This document shows positions 7,608-18,800 of a stretch of 38,895 bases of DNA, one piece after another. Numbering within the stretch: the first letter of the stretch is position 1; each line of letters opens with the position of its first letter. The notes under the pieces were generated by a model. It searched no databases. It was given only the letters and a program-made list of their open reading frames with translations, and was not told where the DNA came from. The translations under genes were made by a program, and so were the position numbers. Source of the DNA: a virus; IMG/VR virus record IMGVR_UViG_3300020205_003958, positions 1 to 38,895 of that record; one strand, 5' to 3'.

Positions 7608-8036
7608 ATGGCACTCGTACAAAGAAAAGACAGATTCACATCTTTAAAACAAACACCTGAATACTTCTCCGACTTTCTGATGGATTTCAACGTCGAAAGA
7701 GTTGGTAAAGATCTTGTCAGAAACACAAACGAAGAAGCTATAAAGTCATCTATTTTTAATTTGCTAATGACAAATAGGGGTGACCGCTTATTTGATTCAA
7801 CTATTGGAAGTGATATTAGATCACTGTTATTTGAGAACTTCAGCTCTTCAACAGAAGAGGTTCTCATTGATTTAATTAAAACTACAATTTCTAATTACGA
7901 ACCAAGAGCTAAAGTTGACGAGGTGTATGTGACGAGTCAGGACGAAAACAACTCTCTTACTGCGACTATAGTTTTTCACATAATAAATAAACAAGAACCT
8001 ATAACTTTAGAAATTGTACTCAACAGGATCCGCTAA
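7608..8036 (+). CDS. 25: gp25 baseplate wedge subunit
   Basis: This is GPW/gp25 family, 142 residues (T4: 132). Family signatures are visible: SSIFNLLMTNRGDRLFDSTI at about 47-66, and the strongly conserved N-Y-E-P-R at 96-100, followed by VDEVYV. gp25 seeds sheath polymerisation and joins gp6/gp7/gp53 in the wedge core. The ribosome site is weak (AAGAAAG before the ATG). Its stop abuts the start of gp6 (TAA ATG), as in many contractile systems where gp25 and gp6 are neighbours. Confidence 0.93.
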   Translation: MALVQRKDRFTSLKQTPEYFSDFLMDFNVERVGKDLVRNTNEEAIKSSIFNLLMTNRGDRLFDSTIGSDIRSLLFENFSSSTEEVLIDLIKTTISNYEPRAKVDEVYVTSQDENNSLTATIVFHIINKQEPITLEIVLNRIR

Positions 8037-9824
8037 ATGGCCAACACGAATTTTAACCTAGTTGGTTTAGATTTTAACTCTCTCAAAGATAATCTAAAAT
8101 CATTCTTAAAGAACAACACGCAGTTCAAAGATTTGGACTACGAGGGTTCAAACATTAATATATTGCTTGATGTCCTTGCGTATAACACATATCTCAATGG
8201 CTTTTACACAAACATGGTTGCTAGTGAGATGTTTTTGGATTCCGCGCAATTGCGTGATAGTGTCATTTCACATGCTAAAGAGTTGAATTACATTCCACGA
8301 TCATTTACATCTTCAAAAGCAACAATAACTGTTGACATAACACCGACATCTACTGTAACGTCTGTATTGATCCCCAAATATACTTCTTTCACTTCTAGAT
8401 CCGGATCAAACACATATACGTTTGCAACGTCCGATGCTGTTGTTCTTAACACTTCGAATGGCGGAGTGTTTTCTGCTACGCTTGATGTGTATGAAGGAGT
8501 TATTGCATCAGAGACGTTTGTTGTTAACTTATCCAACACGTCACAGAGATACGTGTTATCAAATCCAACAATTGATACTTCATCGTTGAACGTAACATTG
8601 TATGAGGATAATGGAGCGACAATTTTACCTTATACAAGAGCTGATCAGTTACTTGGCGTAAATGATACATCAAAAGCATTCTTCCTACAAGGTGCAGAGA
8701 ATCAACAATACGAAATTGTATTTGGAGACAATGTTTTTGGTAGAAAACCAAAAGACGGATCTTCTGTTGTTGTAAAGTATAGAGTGTCGTCAGGTGAGTT
8801 ATCGAACGGGTGTTACGAGTTTGCATCAGATGGATCAATAGACGGTCATCCAAATGTTCAAATAACAACAATCACATCTTCTCAAGGTGGTAGCGTTGCT
8901 GAGTCAATACAAGATATCAAATTTAATGCGCCTCGTCTTTTCCAAGCTCAGAACAGAGCAGTAACGGAATCAGACTATGAAGTGCTGCTGTTGAATCAAT
9001 TTGCTGATATTCAAGCAATAAGTGCATATGGTGGTGAAACAATATCCCCACCTCAATTCGGTAAAGTTTTCATTTCCGCCGACGTAGCAAACGCTGACGG
9101 GGCACCAGAATCTCGCAAAAAAGCATACTACGATTACATTATTCAAAAGACGCCAGCAACAATTGCTGTTGAATTTGTTGACCCTCAATTTCTTTATACA
9201 AAAGTTAACACAACAGTTTACTACGATGTCAATAATACGGTTAAATCAACTGCAGATATAGAAACAAGCACTAAGGCTGCAATTAGCCAATACAATAACG
9301 ATAGCCTTGGTAATTTTAAAAAGACATTGTATTTCAGTAAACTTGTCGAAATGATTGATGCAAGTGATAGTAGTATACTCAGCAACGATACATCTTTAAG
9401 TTTAGTATACAGACTATATCCTCAGACAAATACAGATATTAGTTATAGATTACAAGTAAACAATGAACTTCAAACAGAGACTGGTTTACGTCTTTCTGCT
9501 GATGAAAAACATTATGGTCACACGCTTACAAGCAGTGTGTTCACATACTTGGGATCTAGATGTGTATTAGTTGATGATACGCAAGGTATAGTTTATATTG
9601 CTGCAAAGCAGAGCGATAGAATTGAAGTCATTAAACCTATTGGTACGCTCAGCTACGTCGACGGAACCTTAATATTAGTCAACTTCAATGTATCTTCCTA
9701 TGAAGGAAATTATATTGAGTTAATATACAAAACAAAAACTAAAAATATTCTTGGATCAAAGAATGTTATACTTGCAATAGATCCTGTTGATGTTGAGGTA
9801 GTGGTTCAGGGTGTTAAGCAATGA
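8037..9824 (+). CDS. 6: gp6 baseplate wedge subunit (baseplate J-like)
   Basis: At 595 residues (T4 gp6: 660) it carries the gp6 N-terminus (FKDLDYEGSNINILLDVLAY, then NTYLNGFYTNMVASEMFLDS, about 30-70) and HAKELNYIPRS. The J-like core has IVFGDNVFGRKP near 228-240 and FQAQNRAVTESDYEVLL near 301-317, the family's most typical segment. gp6 dimers form the ring that fastens wedges together and changes shape when the tail contracts. Its last bases overlap the next start (GCAATGAAG), so translation is probably coupled to the gp7-like gene. The family call is firm. Confidence 0.93.
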   Translation: MANTNFNLVGLDFNSLKDNLKSFLKNNTQFKDLDYEGSNINILLDVLAYNTYLNGFYTNMVASEMFLDSAQLRDSVISHAKELNYIPRSFTSSKATITVDITPTSTVTSVLIPKYTSFTSRSGSNTYTFATSDAVVLNTSNGGVFSATLDVYEGVIASETFVVNLSNTSQRYVLSNPTIDTSSLNVTLYEDNGATILPYTRADQLLGVNDTSKAFFLQGAENQQYEIVFGDNVFGRKPKDGSSVVVKYRVSSGELSNGCYEFASDGSIDGHPNVQITTITSSQGGSVAESIQDIKFNAPRLFQAQNRAVTESDYEVLLLNQFADIQAISAYGGETISPPQFGKVFISADVANADGAPESRKKAYYDYIIQKTPATIAVEFVDPQFLYTKVNTTVYYDVNNTVKSTADIETSTKAAISQYNNDSLGNFKKTLYFSKLVEMIDASDSSILSNDTSLSLVYRLYPQTNTDISYRLQVNNELQTETGLRLSADEKHYGHTLTSSVFTYLGSRCVLVDDTQGIVYIAAKQSDRIEVIKPIGTLSYVDGTLILVNFNVSSYEGNYIELIYKTKTKNILGSKNVILAIDPVDVEVVVQGVKQ

Positions 9825-12800
9825 AGAATATTGAGAAGTTAATATCTCCATTAGTTCAGTCCCACTTTCCTGAATTCTACAAGGATGAGGGTCCACGTTT
9901 TGTAGATTTTGTTACGCAGTATTATAAGTGGATGGAGAGTAGTGATCAAGCAATATCGTGGTCACGCAATTTGTTTGATACAAGAGATATTGATAGGACA
10001 GCGCCGGAGTTTATTCAGTTTTATAAACAAAAATATCTAGGTGGAATACCTCTTGATACTGTGGCCAACACTCAAATGTTGGTAAAGCATTCGCATGATT
10101 TCTACAAATCCAAGGGTACCAATGAAAATATTGAGTTGGTTATTCAGGGTCTTTTTGATGAACAAGCATCTGTTTACCTACCAGGTACCGATATACTAAG
10201 AACCTCAGATGGCACTTGGGTGCGGCCAGTATACCTTGAATTATCCGTATCCGAACGTACAAAAACGTTTGTCGGTAAAGAGATTATAGGATCAAACAGT
10301 GGTGCCAAAGCTTTCTTGGAAAGTTTAGTTAGAAGAAGAATTGGAACAAAATTTATTGAAGTAGGTTACTTAAGTAACGTGCGTGGTGATTTTATAACAG
10401 GAGAACAAATAACAACTGTTGGTAACCAAATACTCGATGCAGCACCATCTGTAATTGGATCTATGACATCTTTGACTGTTGTAGAGGGAGGAGCCAATTT
10501 TAGTGTTGGTGATACTTTCAATGTTCAATCGGAAAACGGTAAACAGGGTGTTGCTCGTGTATCAGCAATTTCAAATGAAACAGGTAAAGTAAATTTTATT
10601 TTTATCGATGCTTTGAATAGTGGTGGATGGGGATATAGCACTGCACATGCCAATGTAATTATATCATCAAAAGTACTAACGCTGACTAATATTGGAAATG
10701 CAAACGGAAGTATTTCTGATTATCAACGTTTTGAGAGAGTGACACAGCAACTAGCAAATGTAAGTTATAATACAGCTCGAGGTAACAACGCTAACTTCAA
10801 TGTTGGTAATATTGTAGAGAATTTTAATCCTGATGGTACAGTCAATGCTAACGGTATTATTGTAGCTACATCAAAAACAACAGCTAATACAGGATATTTT
10901 ATAATTGCACCACAAACAGGTACGTTGAATGCAATCGATCTGACTTTCTCTGTTCGTGCCAATAATGCAGATACATCATACTTCAATGCTTCGCTAGTTG
11001 GTGATGTTATCCACAGCTTTACACGCAGTTTTTCTGGTGTATACACCGGGCTATATGCAGGATATTACACAGGACTTTTCACTGGAGCATATCTAGGAGC
11101 CTTTACTGGCGTGTATGCAAATAGCTACAGTCGTGAATGGACTGGTCAATACGCCCTGAATACGGCTCGCTCCTTTACAGGATATTATTCACAAGAATAT
11201 AGTGGTTTATTTACAGGAGTTTATACGGGTGAATACACGCGCGAGTTTTCTGGCATTTACTCAATTGGTTACAATTCACCTACTGGGTTATCTTTTTCTC
11301 GTGCCTATGCAACAAGAACTATTCCTAATCCATATGTAGGTACAGTTTATACCGGTCCAAGTTACTCTCAAGCCTACTCTCAGATAGGATTTACTGGCTC
11401 ATATGGTACAGCTTCTTTCACTGGTACTCCATTTCCATGGGGCAGTACTTCGTATGTTGGTGCATGGACGGGTAATTGGACAAAAACGTGGTCATCGGAA
11501 TACACAGGACAATTTACACATCAATACACTCGTACATCTGTAGGATCTTATACTGGGTATTTTAGTAGGGAATATTCGGGGTTGTGGACAGGAAGTTATA
11601 CGGCCATGTTCACCGGTGGCTACAACAATACATACACTGCAGAGTACACGGGTATATGGTCAGGTCTTATTTATAAATCTTATTCACAATCCTTCACTGG
11701 TGAATACTCTGGTCAGTGGACAGGATCCTATGTTGGTTACTTTACTAGTTACTTTACAGGCTCAACTTTAATTAATACCACAACACCGCATAATTTTAGC
11801 AACGGTAATCTTGTTCGTTATCATGTTAATCCTGGTAATACTCAAATTAGTCAATTAGTTGTTGGATCAGCATATTATGTTGTTAATGCAGTACCTGGTA
11901 CGACCACTCTTCAGTTGACAGATACGTTAAATGGACTACCAATTATTTTAACAAAAGGAAGTAATGAAACAGGTCATGTGTTGATTGAAACATTGGGAAC
12001 AGGTGTTATGATAACGTACAATGATCGTACAGCATCTGGTAATGTTGTGGGATCGAACACTTCAGCAGGCAACACTGGTTATCTTGGTGTCGCTGATTTA
12101 AATTCTAATGGATTTATTTCCACACCATATGCCAACATTGTTGGTTATCTTTCTAATACAACCGCTATTGTTGCAAACGTAAGTACGGGTACGGGAGCAG
12201 GATTTCAAATCAGCTTATTAACCGACACAGAAAATGTCTTTCTAACACCAGACTTTCTAAGTAGTAACAACACAGGAAACGTTGTATTCCACACTGTTCT
12301 CTTAAATGGCTTTAACGCCAATACCAATGCCAGTGGGTATGGAACAGATGATACTTTCAATGCTTCGACTAATGTGACTAGTGGTACAAGTGGTGACGGG
12401 GTTAAACTTCCTACATCTGTTGGATTCAACGCAAACTCAGGTGTTGCTAATACGACAGATATTATAACAACATCGACAGCTCACGTCTTTGGCAACAATG
12501 AGCAGGTAATTTATACCACACATCCATCAAATACTGTTATCAACGGATTGGCTAACAACACAACCTATTATGTAGTGAATGCCATTGCAGGTGGTACTGC
12601 TCTGCAACTTTCCATATCATCTGGTGGATCTCCAATTAATATAACAGCTAATTCTTCATCGGATGTTGCTGTGGGACACTTCCTTGCTCGTACGGGTACA
12701 ACTGGATCAAATAACACAATTGCATTTAGCAATGCCATTAGCTATGCTCCGAACACCGCTATTCGATATTATATCGATACTGGTAACACCGTCGTATCAG

Positions 12801-14089
12801 GATTAACAACAAACACGGTGTATTATGTTGATCAATCAAATGCTACTCACGTTGCTTTGAAAGCAACACCTTCTGGTTCACGAATTGCTCTAACTGCTGG
12901 CTTAGATCAGACAGGACACCATCTTGTTGGTCCATTGAGAATACTGTCAACAGGTGACATACAACACAAGGGTCTTGGTTTTGTTAAGTTTCCTGGTACA
13001 AACATGGATACAATTCTTCTCGATGCCTTACGTTTTGACGCAACAGTAATAGGATCAATTGCAGCTATTTCTGGTCTGAATCCTGGTGTCGATTACAACA
13101 TTGATCCTTTTGTCGTTGTCCATGACACATACGTTGCTGGTTATGATAAGCATGATTACCTGATGCAAATTAGCAATCCTTCTGGTGTGTTCTTAGAAGC
13201 TGAGCAAATACAACAGACGTATAGTTCTCCTGCCACACAGCTAACAGTTAATACTTTTTCTGGTACATATGCCAACGGAGTGTCAGCAACCACATTTGTA
13301 CAGGGTGAATTTGTTTATCAATCAAACTCGACAGCAAATGTTGGGGCATCAGGTTTTGTTCTCGAAGCGGGTATCTCTTTGGGATCAGGTACATTGAAAT
13401 TACGTGATGTTACAGGAGTCTTTGTTCCGACAATATCTACTACAACTTTAATAAAAGGATTGTCATCCGGTTCAACATCAAATGCGCAAGCTGTTGCTCT
13501 GACGACATTTGCTACTACGGCGCGTGCTCTTGTAAAGCCAGGATCTAATAACAGCGTGCTAAAGTTGAAGAGAATAAATTTAGAAAATACCTTTATACCG
13601 GGCTCGACAATAATTGGTCGTTCATCTGGTGTTACGGCAACGGTATCAACCATTGATCAAGATCTTACTACTATTCCTGTTGGTTTGAATGCAAATATTG
13701 TTGCAAATGTTCAGACAGCTAATAATGTCGTTACAAGACTAAATGTGTATGATTCTGGTTTCGGTTATGTCAATCGTGAAACAGTGACATTAACAAGAGA
13801 AGATTCGGATTACTCTGTAACAGCTATTGTTGAATTAGGTAAGCAAGGTGTAGGAGCAGGCTTTTTCTCATCCACACGTGGCTTCTTAGATTCGGATAAA
13901 AAACTGCAAGATAATGATTACTATCAAAATTATAGTTACGAGGTTCAAACCAAGATACCTTTTGATAAGTACTTTGAAGTTTTAAAGAAAGTCAGTCACG
14001 TTGCTGGTACAAAAGCTTTTGGCAAAGTTACATCTCTTTCATCAGTAAACATGCAAATGACCATCATAAATAGTATCGATCTTTCCTAA
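9821..14089 (+). CDS. gp7-like giant baseplate protein with YTG repeats
   Basis: Its place between gp6 and gp8 is that of T4 gp7 (1032 residues), and the N-terminus (FPEFYKDEGPRFVDFVTQYY and onward) matches the large structural protein at this site in marine T4-like phages. At 1422 residues it is much longer. Residues about 400-646 are an unusual aromatic array of [Y/F/W]-T/S-G steps every 4-8 residues (VYTGLYAGYYTGLFTGAY). Three beta modules of about 75 residues follow (near 650-725, 885-955, 965-1040), each with a YYV core, an NT-[IV] element upstream and a TGH-type end. The C-terminus (from about 1260) returns to baseplate-like sequence. It overlaps gp6 by four bases. The gp7 name is mainly positional; that it is a virion structural protein is very likely. 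Confidence 0.75.
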   Translation: MKNIEKLISPLVQSHFPEFYKDEGPRFVDFVTQYYKWMESSDQAISWSRNLFDTRDIDRTAPEFIQFYKQKYLGGIPLDTVANTQMLVKHSHDFYKSKGTNENIELVIQGLFDEQASVYLPGTDILRTSDGTWVRPVYLELSVSERTKTFVGKEIIGSNSGAKAFLESLVRRRIGTKFIEVGYLSNVRGDFITGEQITTVGNQILDAAPSVIGSMTSLTVVEGGANFSVGDTFNVQSENGKQGVARVSAISNETGKVNFIFIDALNSGGWGYSTAHANVIISSKVLTLTNIGNANGSISDYQRFERVTQQLANVSYNTARGNNANFNVGNIVENFNPDGTVNANGIIVATSKTTANTGYFIIAPQTGTLNAIDLTFSVRANNADTSYFNASLVGDVIHSFTRSFSGVYTGLYAGYYTGLFTGAYLGAFTGVYANSYSREWTGQYALNTARSFTGYYSQEYSGLFTGVYTGEYTREFSGIYSIGYNSPTGLSFSRAYATRTIPNPYVGTVYTGPSYSQAYSQIGFTGSYGTASFTGTPFPWGSTSYVGAWTGNWTKTWSSEYTGQFTHQYTRTSVGSYTGYFSREYSGLWTGSYTAMFTGGYNNTYTAEYTGIWSGLIYKSYSQSFTGEYSGQWTGSYVGYFTSYFTGSTLINTTTPHNFSNGNLVRYHVNPGNTQISQLVVGSAYYVVNAVPGTTTLQLTDTLNGLPIILTKGSNETGHVLIETLGTGVMITYNDRTASGNVVGSNTSAGNTGYLGVADLNSNGFISTPYANIVGYLSNTTAIVANVSTGTGAGFQISLLTDTENVFLTPDFLSSNNTGNVVFHTVLLNGFNANTNASGYGTDDTFNASTNVTSGTSGDGVKLPTSVGFNANSGVANTTDIITTSTAHVFGNNEQVIYTTHPSNTVINGLANNTTYYVVNAIAGGTALQLSISSGGSPINITANSSSDVAVGHFLARTGTTGSNNTIAFSNAISYAPNTAIRYYIDTGNTVVSGLTTNTVYYVDQSNATHVALKATPSGSRIALTAGLDQTGHHLVGPLRILSTGDIQHKGLGFVKFPGTNMDTILLDALRFDATVIGSIAAISGLNPGVDYNIDPFVVVHDTYVAGYDKHDYLMQISNPSGVFLEAEQIQQTYSSPATQLTVNTFSGTYANGVSATTFVQGEFVYQSNSTANVGASGFVLEAGISLGSGTLKLRDVTGVFVPTISTTTLIKGLSSGSTSNAQAVALTTFATTARALVKPGSNNSVLKLKRINLENTFIPGSTIIGRSSGVTATVSTIDQDLTTIPVGLNANIVANVQTANNVVTRLNVYDSGFGYVNRETVTLTREDSDYSVTAIVELGKQGVGAGFFSSTRGFLDSDKKLQDNDYYQNYSYEVQTKIPFDKYFEVLKKVSHVAGTKAFGKVTSLSSVNMQMTIINSIDLS
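11018..11760 (+). repeat. Aromatic YTG repeat array inside the gp7-like gene
   Basis: About 245 codons encode a degenerate array whose unit is [FYW]-[TS]-G-x-[YFW], with variants such as YSREWTGQY, YTREFSGIY and YTGYFSREYSG. The DNA copies have diverged, so the array is maintained at protein level. The same composition recurs in the protein at 25673-27484. Confidence 0.85.
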
Positions 14090-14097
14090 GAATAACC

Positions 14098-15873
14098 ATG
14101 TCGACACAACTAATAACAAACTATTTTAAATTACATAATGTAAACCAATTTAGAGAGTCTATAAGCGAGACTGCTAATAGTGTCTATTATGTATTTGCTG
14201 CAAAGCATACAGCATATCCAGGGGGAGATGGTTCAATTCCCTCGCTTACAAATAGTGTAGAAGATACTCTTATAAACCCATATAATGAAATGATTTTTGG
14301 TAAGAGAGTAACACCTACTGATGTAGTATCAATGGTACCTCGTTATAACTGGACTGCTAATACAAAATATGATGCGTACCGAAGCAATCAAGATCTTTCA
14401 TCGAAGATGTTCTATGTTGCTGTTAATAGTGGCGCTGCATATCATGTCTTTAAATGTTTAGACAATGCAGGAAATGTAGCCTCCGTTAATGCTCCGGACA
14501 TAACACAGACAACAGCCAATGATTCATATTACGCTACTGCTGATGGATATCAGTGGAAGTATATGTACTCCGTCACATCTTCGGTGTTTAATAAGTTTGC
14601 TACAAATGATTACATGCCTGTTGTAGCTAATAACCTGGTTGTGGCAAATGCTGTAGCTGGTGCCATTGACGTTATTGCTGTTAGTTACGGGGGTTCAAGT
14701 TATAATACCTTCCTCAGTAATACCTTTATTTCTACTGATCTCCGTGTCGGTGGAAATACTTCCGCATATTATATTGCTAACAATGCTGTAGCCTCCAATC
14801 AATTTTATCAAGGCAGTTTTATATACTTGACAAATGGTACTGGTGCTGGTCAGGGTCGTCGTATTGTTGAGTACATTGTATCGGGTGGTTCCAAATTAAT
14901 TGGGCTTGAGTCTCCTTTCAACACAGCGCCCGACGCAACAACGTCCTATGAAATAGGACCAGGTGTATATGTTGAAGGGGATGGGGACGGTGCAGCTGCT
15001 CGAGCAATTGTAGATACATCCCAAGCAAACTCAATATCTCGTATTGAAATTATAGATAGAGGTTATAACTATACATGGGTGAAAGCAACTGTGACGGGTA
15101 ATACCTCCGGTGCTTCCAATCTTGCAATTGTGGAAGCTGTACTAGGTCCAAAGGGCGGCCATGGATCTAATCCAGAGTATGAACTAGGAGCTTCAACGTT
15201 GTGTATAAGCGTATCGTTTGCCGGTACAGAGGTAGGCACAATACCAGTTCAAAATGATTACAGAGCAATAGGTGTTATCAAAGATCCGTTATATGCTAAT
15301 GTGGTGATAACAGTTGGATCAGCTTCTGGTCCTTTTGCTACCAATGAGATAGTGGTGCAAGCAAACACGGGTGCGCAAGGCGTTGTTACCGAATGGGATA
15401 CAATCAATACTCTTACACTAACAAATGTTAGTGGTATATTTTTAACAGGTAATACGTCTGTTAATTATTTAACAGGTCAAACATCTGGAACAACATCAAG
15501 TGTAGTGTCATACCAAATTAATGGTCAAGCAAAAAACTTTAATACGTTTGATCAACGTACAAGATTCTCGTTCCTACCTTTGGTTGGCACATTTACGCCA
15601 GATGAGGCTGTTTATCAAACTGATGTTCAACTTGCAAACGCTGTCTTTCATAGTAATACCTCTTCCAATTTATATGTAACACATATCAAAGGTGTGCTAA
15701 ATACAGGTAATACGTTAATCGGTCAGTCATCGGGAGCATCAGCTAATTTGTTGTTTGCATATCCTCCCGATCTTGTAAATAATTCAGGTGAGGTTATATA
15801 CATGGAAAATGAAAGTCCAATAACCCGATCTACTTCCCAATCTGAAACAATAAAAATTATATTGCAGTTTTAA
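14098..15873 (+). CDS. 8: gp8 baseplate wedge subunit, enlarged
   Basis: The two ends match T4 gp8. The N-terminal part has SVYYVFAAKHTAYPGGDGS near 28-46, a DVVSMVPRYNWTANTKYDAY segment and DGYQWKYMYSV near 149-159. The C-terminus reads GEVIYMENESPITRS, then QSETIKIIL, as in T4's YMENRPPI ending. T4 gp8 is 334 residues; here 591. The extra sequence lies mostly between about residues 185 and 545 and is Asn/Thr/Gly-rich beta-type sequence. gp8 dimers sit on the outer wedge and contact gp7 and gp10. Adjacent genes support this. The ribosome site is weak (AAGAATAACC ATG). Confidence 0.88.
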   Translation: MSTQLITNYFKLHNVNQFRESISETANSVYYVFAAKHTAYPGGDGSIPSLTNSVEDTLINPYNEMIFGKRVTPTDVVSMVPRYNWTANTKYDAYRSNQDLSSKMFYVAVNSGAAYHVFKCLDNAGNVASVNAPDITQTTANDSYYATADGYQWKYMYSVTSSVFNKFATNDYMPVVANNLVVANAVAGAIDVIAVSYGGSSYNTFLSNTFISTDLRVGGNTSAYYIANNAVASNQFYQGSFIYLTNGTGAGQGRRIVEYIVSGGSKLIGLESPFNTAPDATTSYEIGPGVYVEGDGDGAAARAIVDTSQANSISRIEIIDRGYNYTWVKATVTGNTSGASNLAIVEAVLGPKGGHGSNPEYELGASTLCISVSFAGTEVGTIPVQNDYRAIGVIKDPLYANVVITVGSASGPFATNEIVVQANTGAQGVVTEWDTINTLTLTNVSGIFLTGNTSVNYLTGQTSGTTSSVVSYQINGQAKNFNTFDQRTRFSFLPLVGTFTPDEAVYQTDVQLANAVFHSNTSSNLYVTHIKGVLNTGNTLIGQSSGASANLLFAYPPDLVNNSGEVIYMENESPITRSTSQSETIKIILQF

Positions 15874-15882
15874 GAGACTCAT

Positions 15883-18800
15883 ATGCCATTAGAAAATTCA
15901 CTTAGCGCGAATCCCTATTTCGACGATTTTAATACCGACAAAGAGTTCTATCGAATTCTTTTTAAACCAGGTGTTGCGGTACAGACGCGCGAGCTTAATC
16001 AGCTACAAAGTATTCTCCAAGACCAGGTAGAAAAGTTTGGTAACCATATATTCAAATCAGGTACCATCCTAAGTGGTGTCAATTTTAACTACTTACCAGC
16101 CTACTCGTTTGCTAAAATTACAGACGTTCAAAGTGATGGTCAGCCATCCTTGCCAGCTAGTTATGTGAATTATTTTGTTAAAAGTGATTTAAACTTGACA
16201 GCACGTGTTGTTAATTATCAAGATGGTCTTCAATCAGCGGCCCCAAATCTTAAAACAATATATCTTCAATACAATAACAGCTCCGATCCTGATCCTTCTA
16301 ATCAGGCCGTTTACACCTCATTCAGCGCGGATCAAGAGCTTACTGTTTTTGATCAAAGTTATCCGTTATTCAAAGTTATCGTTAACAACGGTGGTTTGGG
16401 TTTTGCTAACGGTGACACCGTTGTAATTACAAGCGCTATTGCATTATCTGGTGTTTCGGGTGCGTTTACAAATAACGAAGTTATTACACAATCTACAACA
16501 GGAGCAAAAGCTGTTATTCGCGCTATTAATACCACAGCAGTAGCTAATACAACAATTTTACAAATTGCTCCGCGTAACGTAGATTTAACAAACACTGCCG
16601 TTGACTCAACATCTTGGACAATGTCAACAGCTTATAGTATTGTTGGTGATGGTGGGGCTACAGCAAATATTCAAACTATTATCGGATCTGGTGCTACAGC
16701 TCTTTTAACAACGGATACACAGGGTATTGTACAATCCGTTACTATTGGTAATGATGGATCTGATTATACATTCCTACCAAAAGTCACAATTAAAACATCT
16801 AATACAACAGCGACTGTACAGTATCTAGATTTGCTGCCTCAAAATTATAAGACAAAAGTAGTTGTTGCGAATGCAGCGTCCACACCAATTGGTACCGGTT
16901 ATGCTTTTGGTGTCTCTGAAGGTACCATCTATCAAAAGGGATTCTTCCTTAAGGTTGATCCACAGGTAATCATTGTTGACAAGTACTCATCTTCGCCAAA
17001 TGATGTGGCTGTGGGATTCTCAACAGTAGAGACTTATGTTGACAGTAACGCCGACGAAAGTTTGTTTGACAATGCATCAAACACTACCAACTTTTCAGCA
17101 CCTGGCGCCGATCGTTTGCAGCTTACACCAGTATTGACTGCACTAACATCATCTGCCGCGGCTGCTAATATTGATTTCTTTGCTCTTGCAGAGTGGAAGG
17201 CGGGATTTCCTTTTAAAGAAAATAGAGTAACAGTATACTCTAATATTGGTGATGAACTTGCAAGACGTACAAGGGAAGCACAGGGTAACTTTGTTGTTGA
17301 TCCGTTTGATGTTTCAACCAAAGAGAAATCAACAGCTAGTGTGACTCATGTTAGTGCTGTTGTTGATCCTGGTCTTGCTTATATTAATGGATATAGAGTA
17401 GCAACAACTTATAACAATTATCTTGATCTTGCTAGATCAAGCACAACAACAACTATTACTTCACAGAGCATTACAGCTGGCTATGGTAACTATGTGTTAG
17501 TAAAAGAACTTGCTGGCTTATTTGATTTTAAAACAGGCACTACTGTTAGTTTGTATGACACAGCAAAAACTTATGTAACGAGTAGGGTTATTCCAGCAAC
17601 AGGGGGTGCTATTACTCCTGCTGGTAACTCTATTGGTACTGCTCGTATAAGATCACTTGTTCTTGATTCGGGTGTTCCGGGCACAGCATCGTGTACATAT
17701 CGAATGTATTTGTTTGATATTGTTATGTCAGCTGGACGTGCTTTCCGTGAAGTACGAAGTGTTTTCTATGACGGTCCTGTTCAAGATGGTATAGCTGATA
17801 TTAGTTTGATATATGATGCAACAACCTCATCGAGTGTTGCCAAAGTTATTGATACATCAAAAGATCAATTGATTTTTCCAGTTGGTAGAGGTGGTGTCAA
17901 GTCGCTGACAAACATAACTTATACCTACCGTACGGTCTCTGATGCTACGTTGCAGCTAGCAGCAGGGGGTACATTAGCAATTGGTCCTTTAGGCAGCGGT
18001 CTCACATTCCCTTATAGTGACGGTGTATTAACATCACCACAAGAAGGTGAATTTATTGTATTTCCTATTGCAAATACACAAGCAACATCAAATGGAGCAG
18101 GTACTTTTACAGCAACAAATGCTGTTACTGCGATCATAGGTACAAGCACATCTTTTAATACTGACTATCAACCGGGTGATTGGATTAAGATAGCAAATAC
18201 TTCGGGTTCCAATACAGTCTGTCAAATTGCTGCAATATCTAACTCTACACATATGGTGTTGACGGGTGCTATTTCTACTACTGTTACAGCAGCGAACGGA
18301 GTATTGTTTTTCCCAGCACTATATCCAATTAATATTAATAATAGAAGTGATCGGACAATTACCATATCCGGTACAAGTAAAACTGCAACTATTAATATTG
18401 CTAATAATATTACAGGTGCAAACGTGGTCGCAGTTTACAACGTTAAGTCAACAGGTGCTTCACCAGTAACAAAGACAGTTAATAGAGATGTTTATGTTAA
18501 GATACAGACAAATACTAATGTTGGAAGTAATACAGGACCATGGTCCTTAGGAATTCCAGGACCTATTCGTTTGAAAAAAGTTTTTCTAGGCAACACAACA
18601 AACGTTGGTGTCACAGCAAACTCAACTGTATCTGATGTAACAAAGTATTTTTTTATTGATGGAGGAGATGACGAAAATGTATATCGTCTTTCCAACCTAG
18701 TATTAAAAAGTGGCTCTGGTCTAGCAGTTAATACAAATCAATATATCCTAGCTCAATTTGATGTGTTTACTACAGGTGGTGCAGCAGGTTTTTTCACTAT

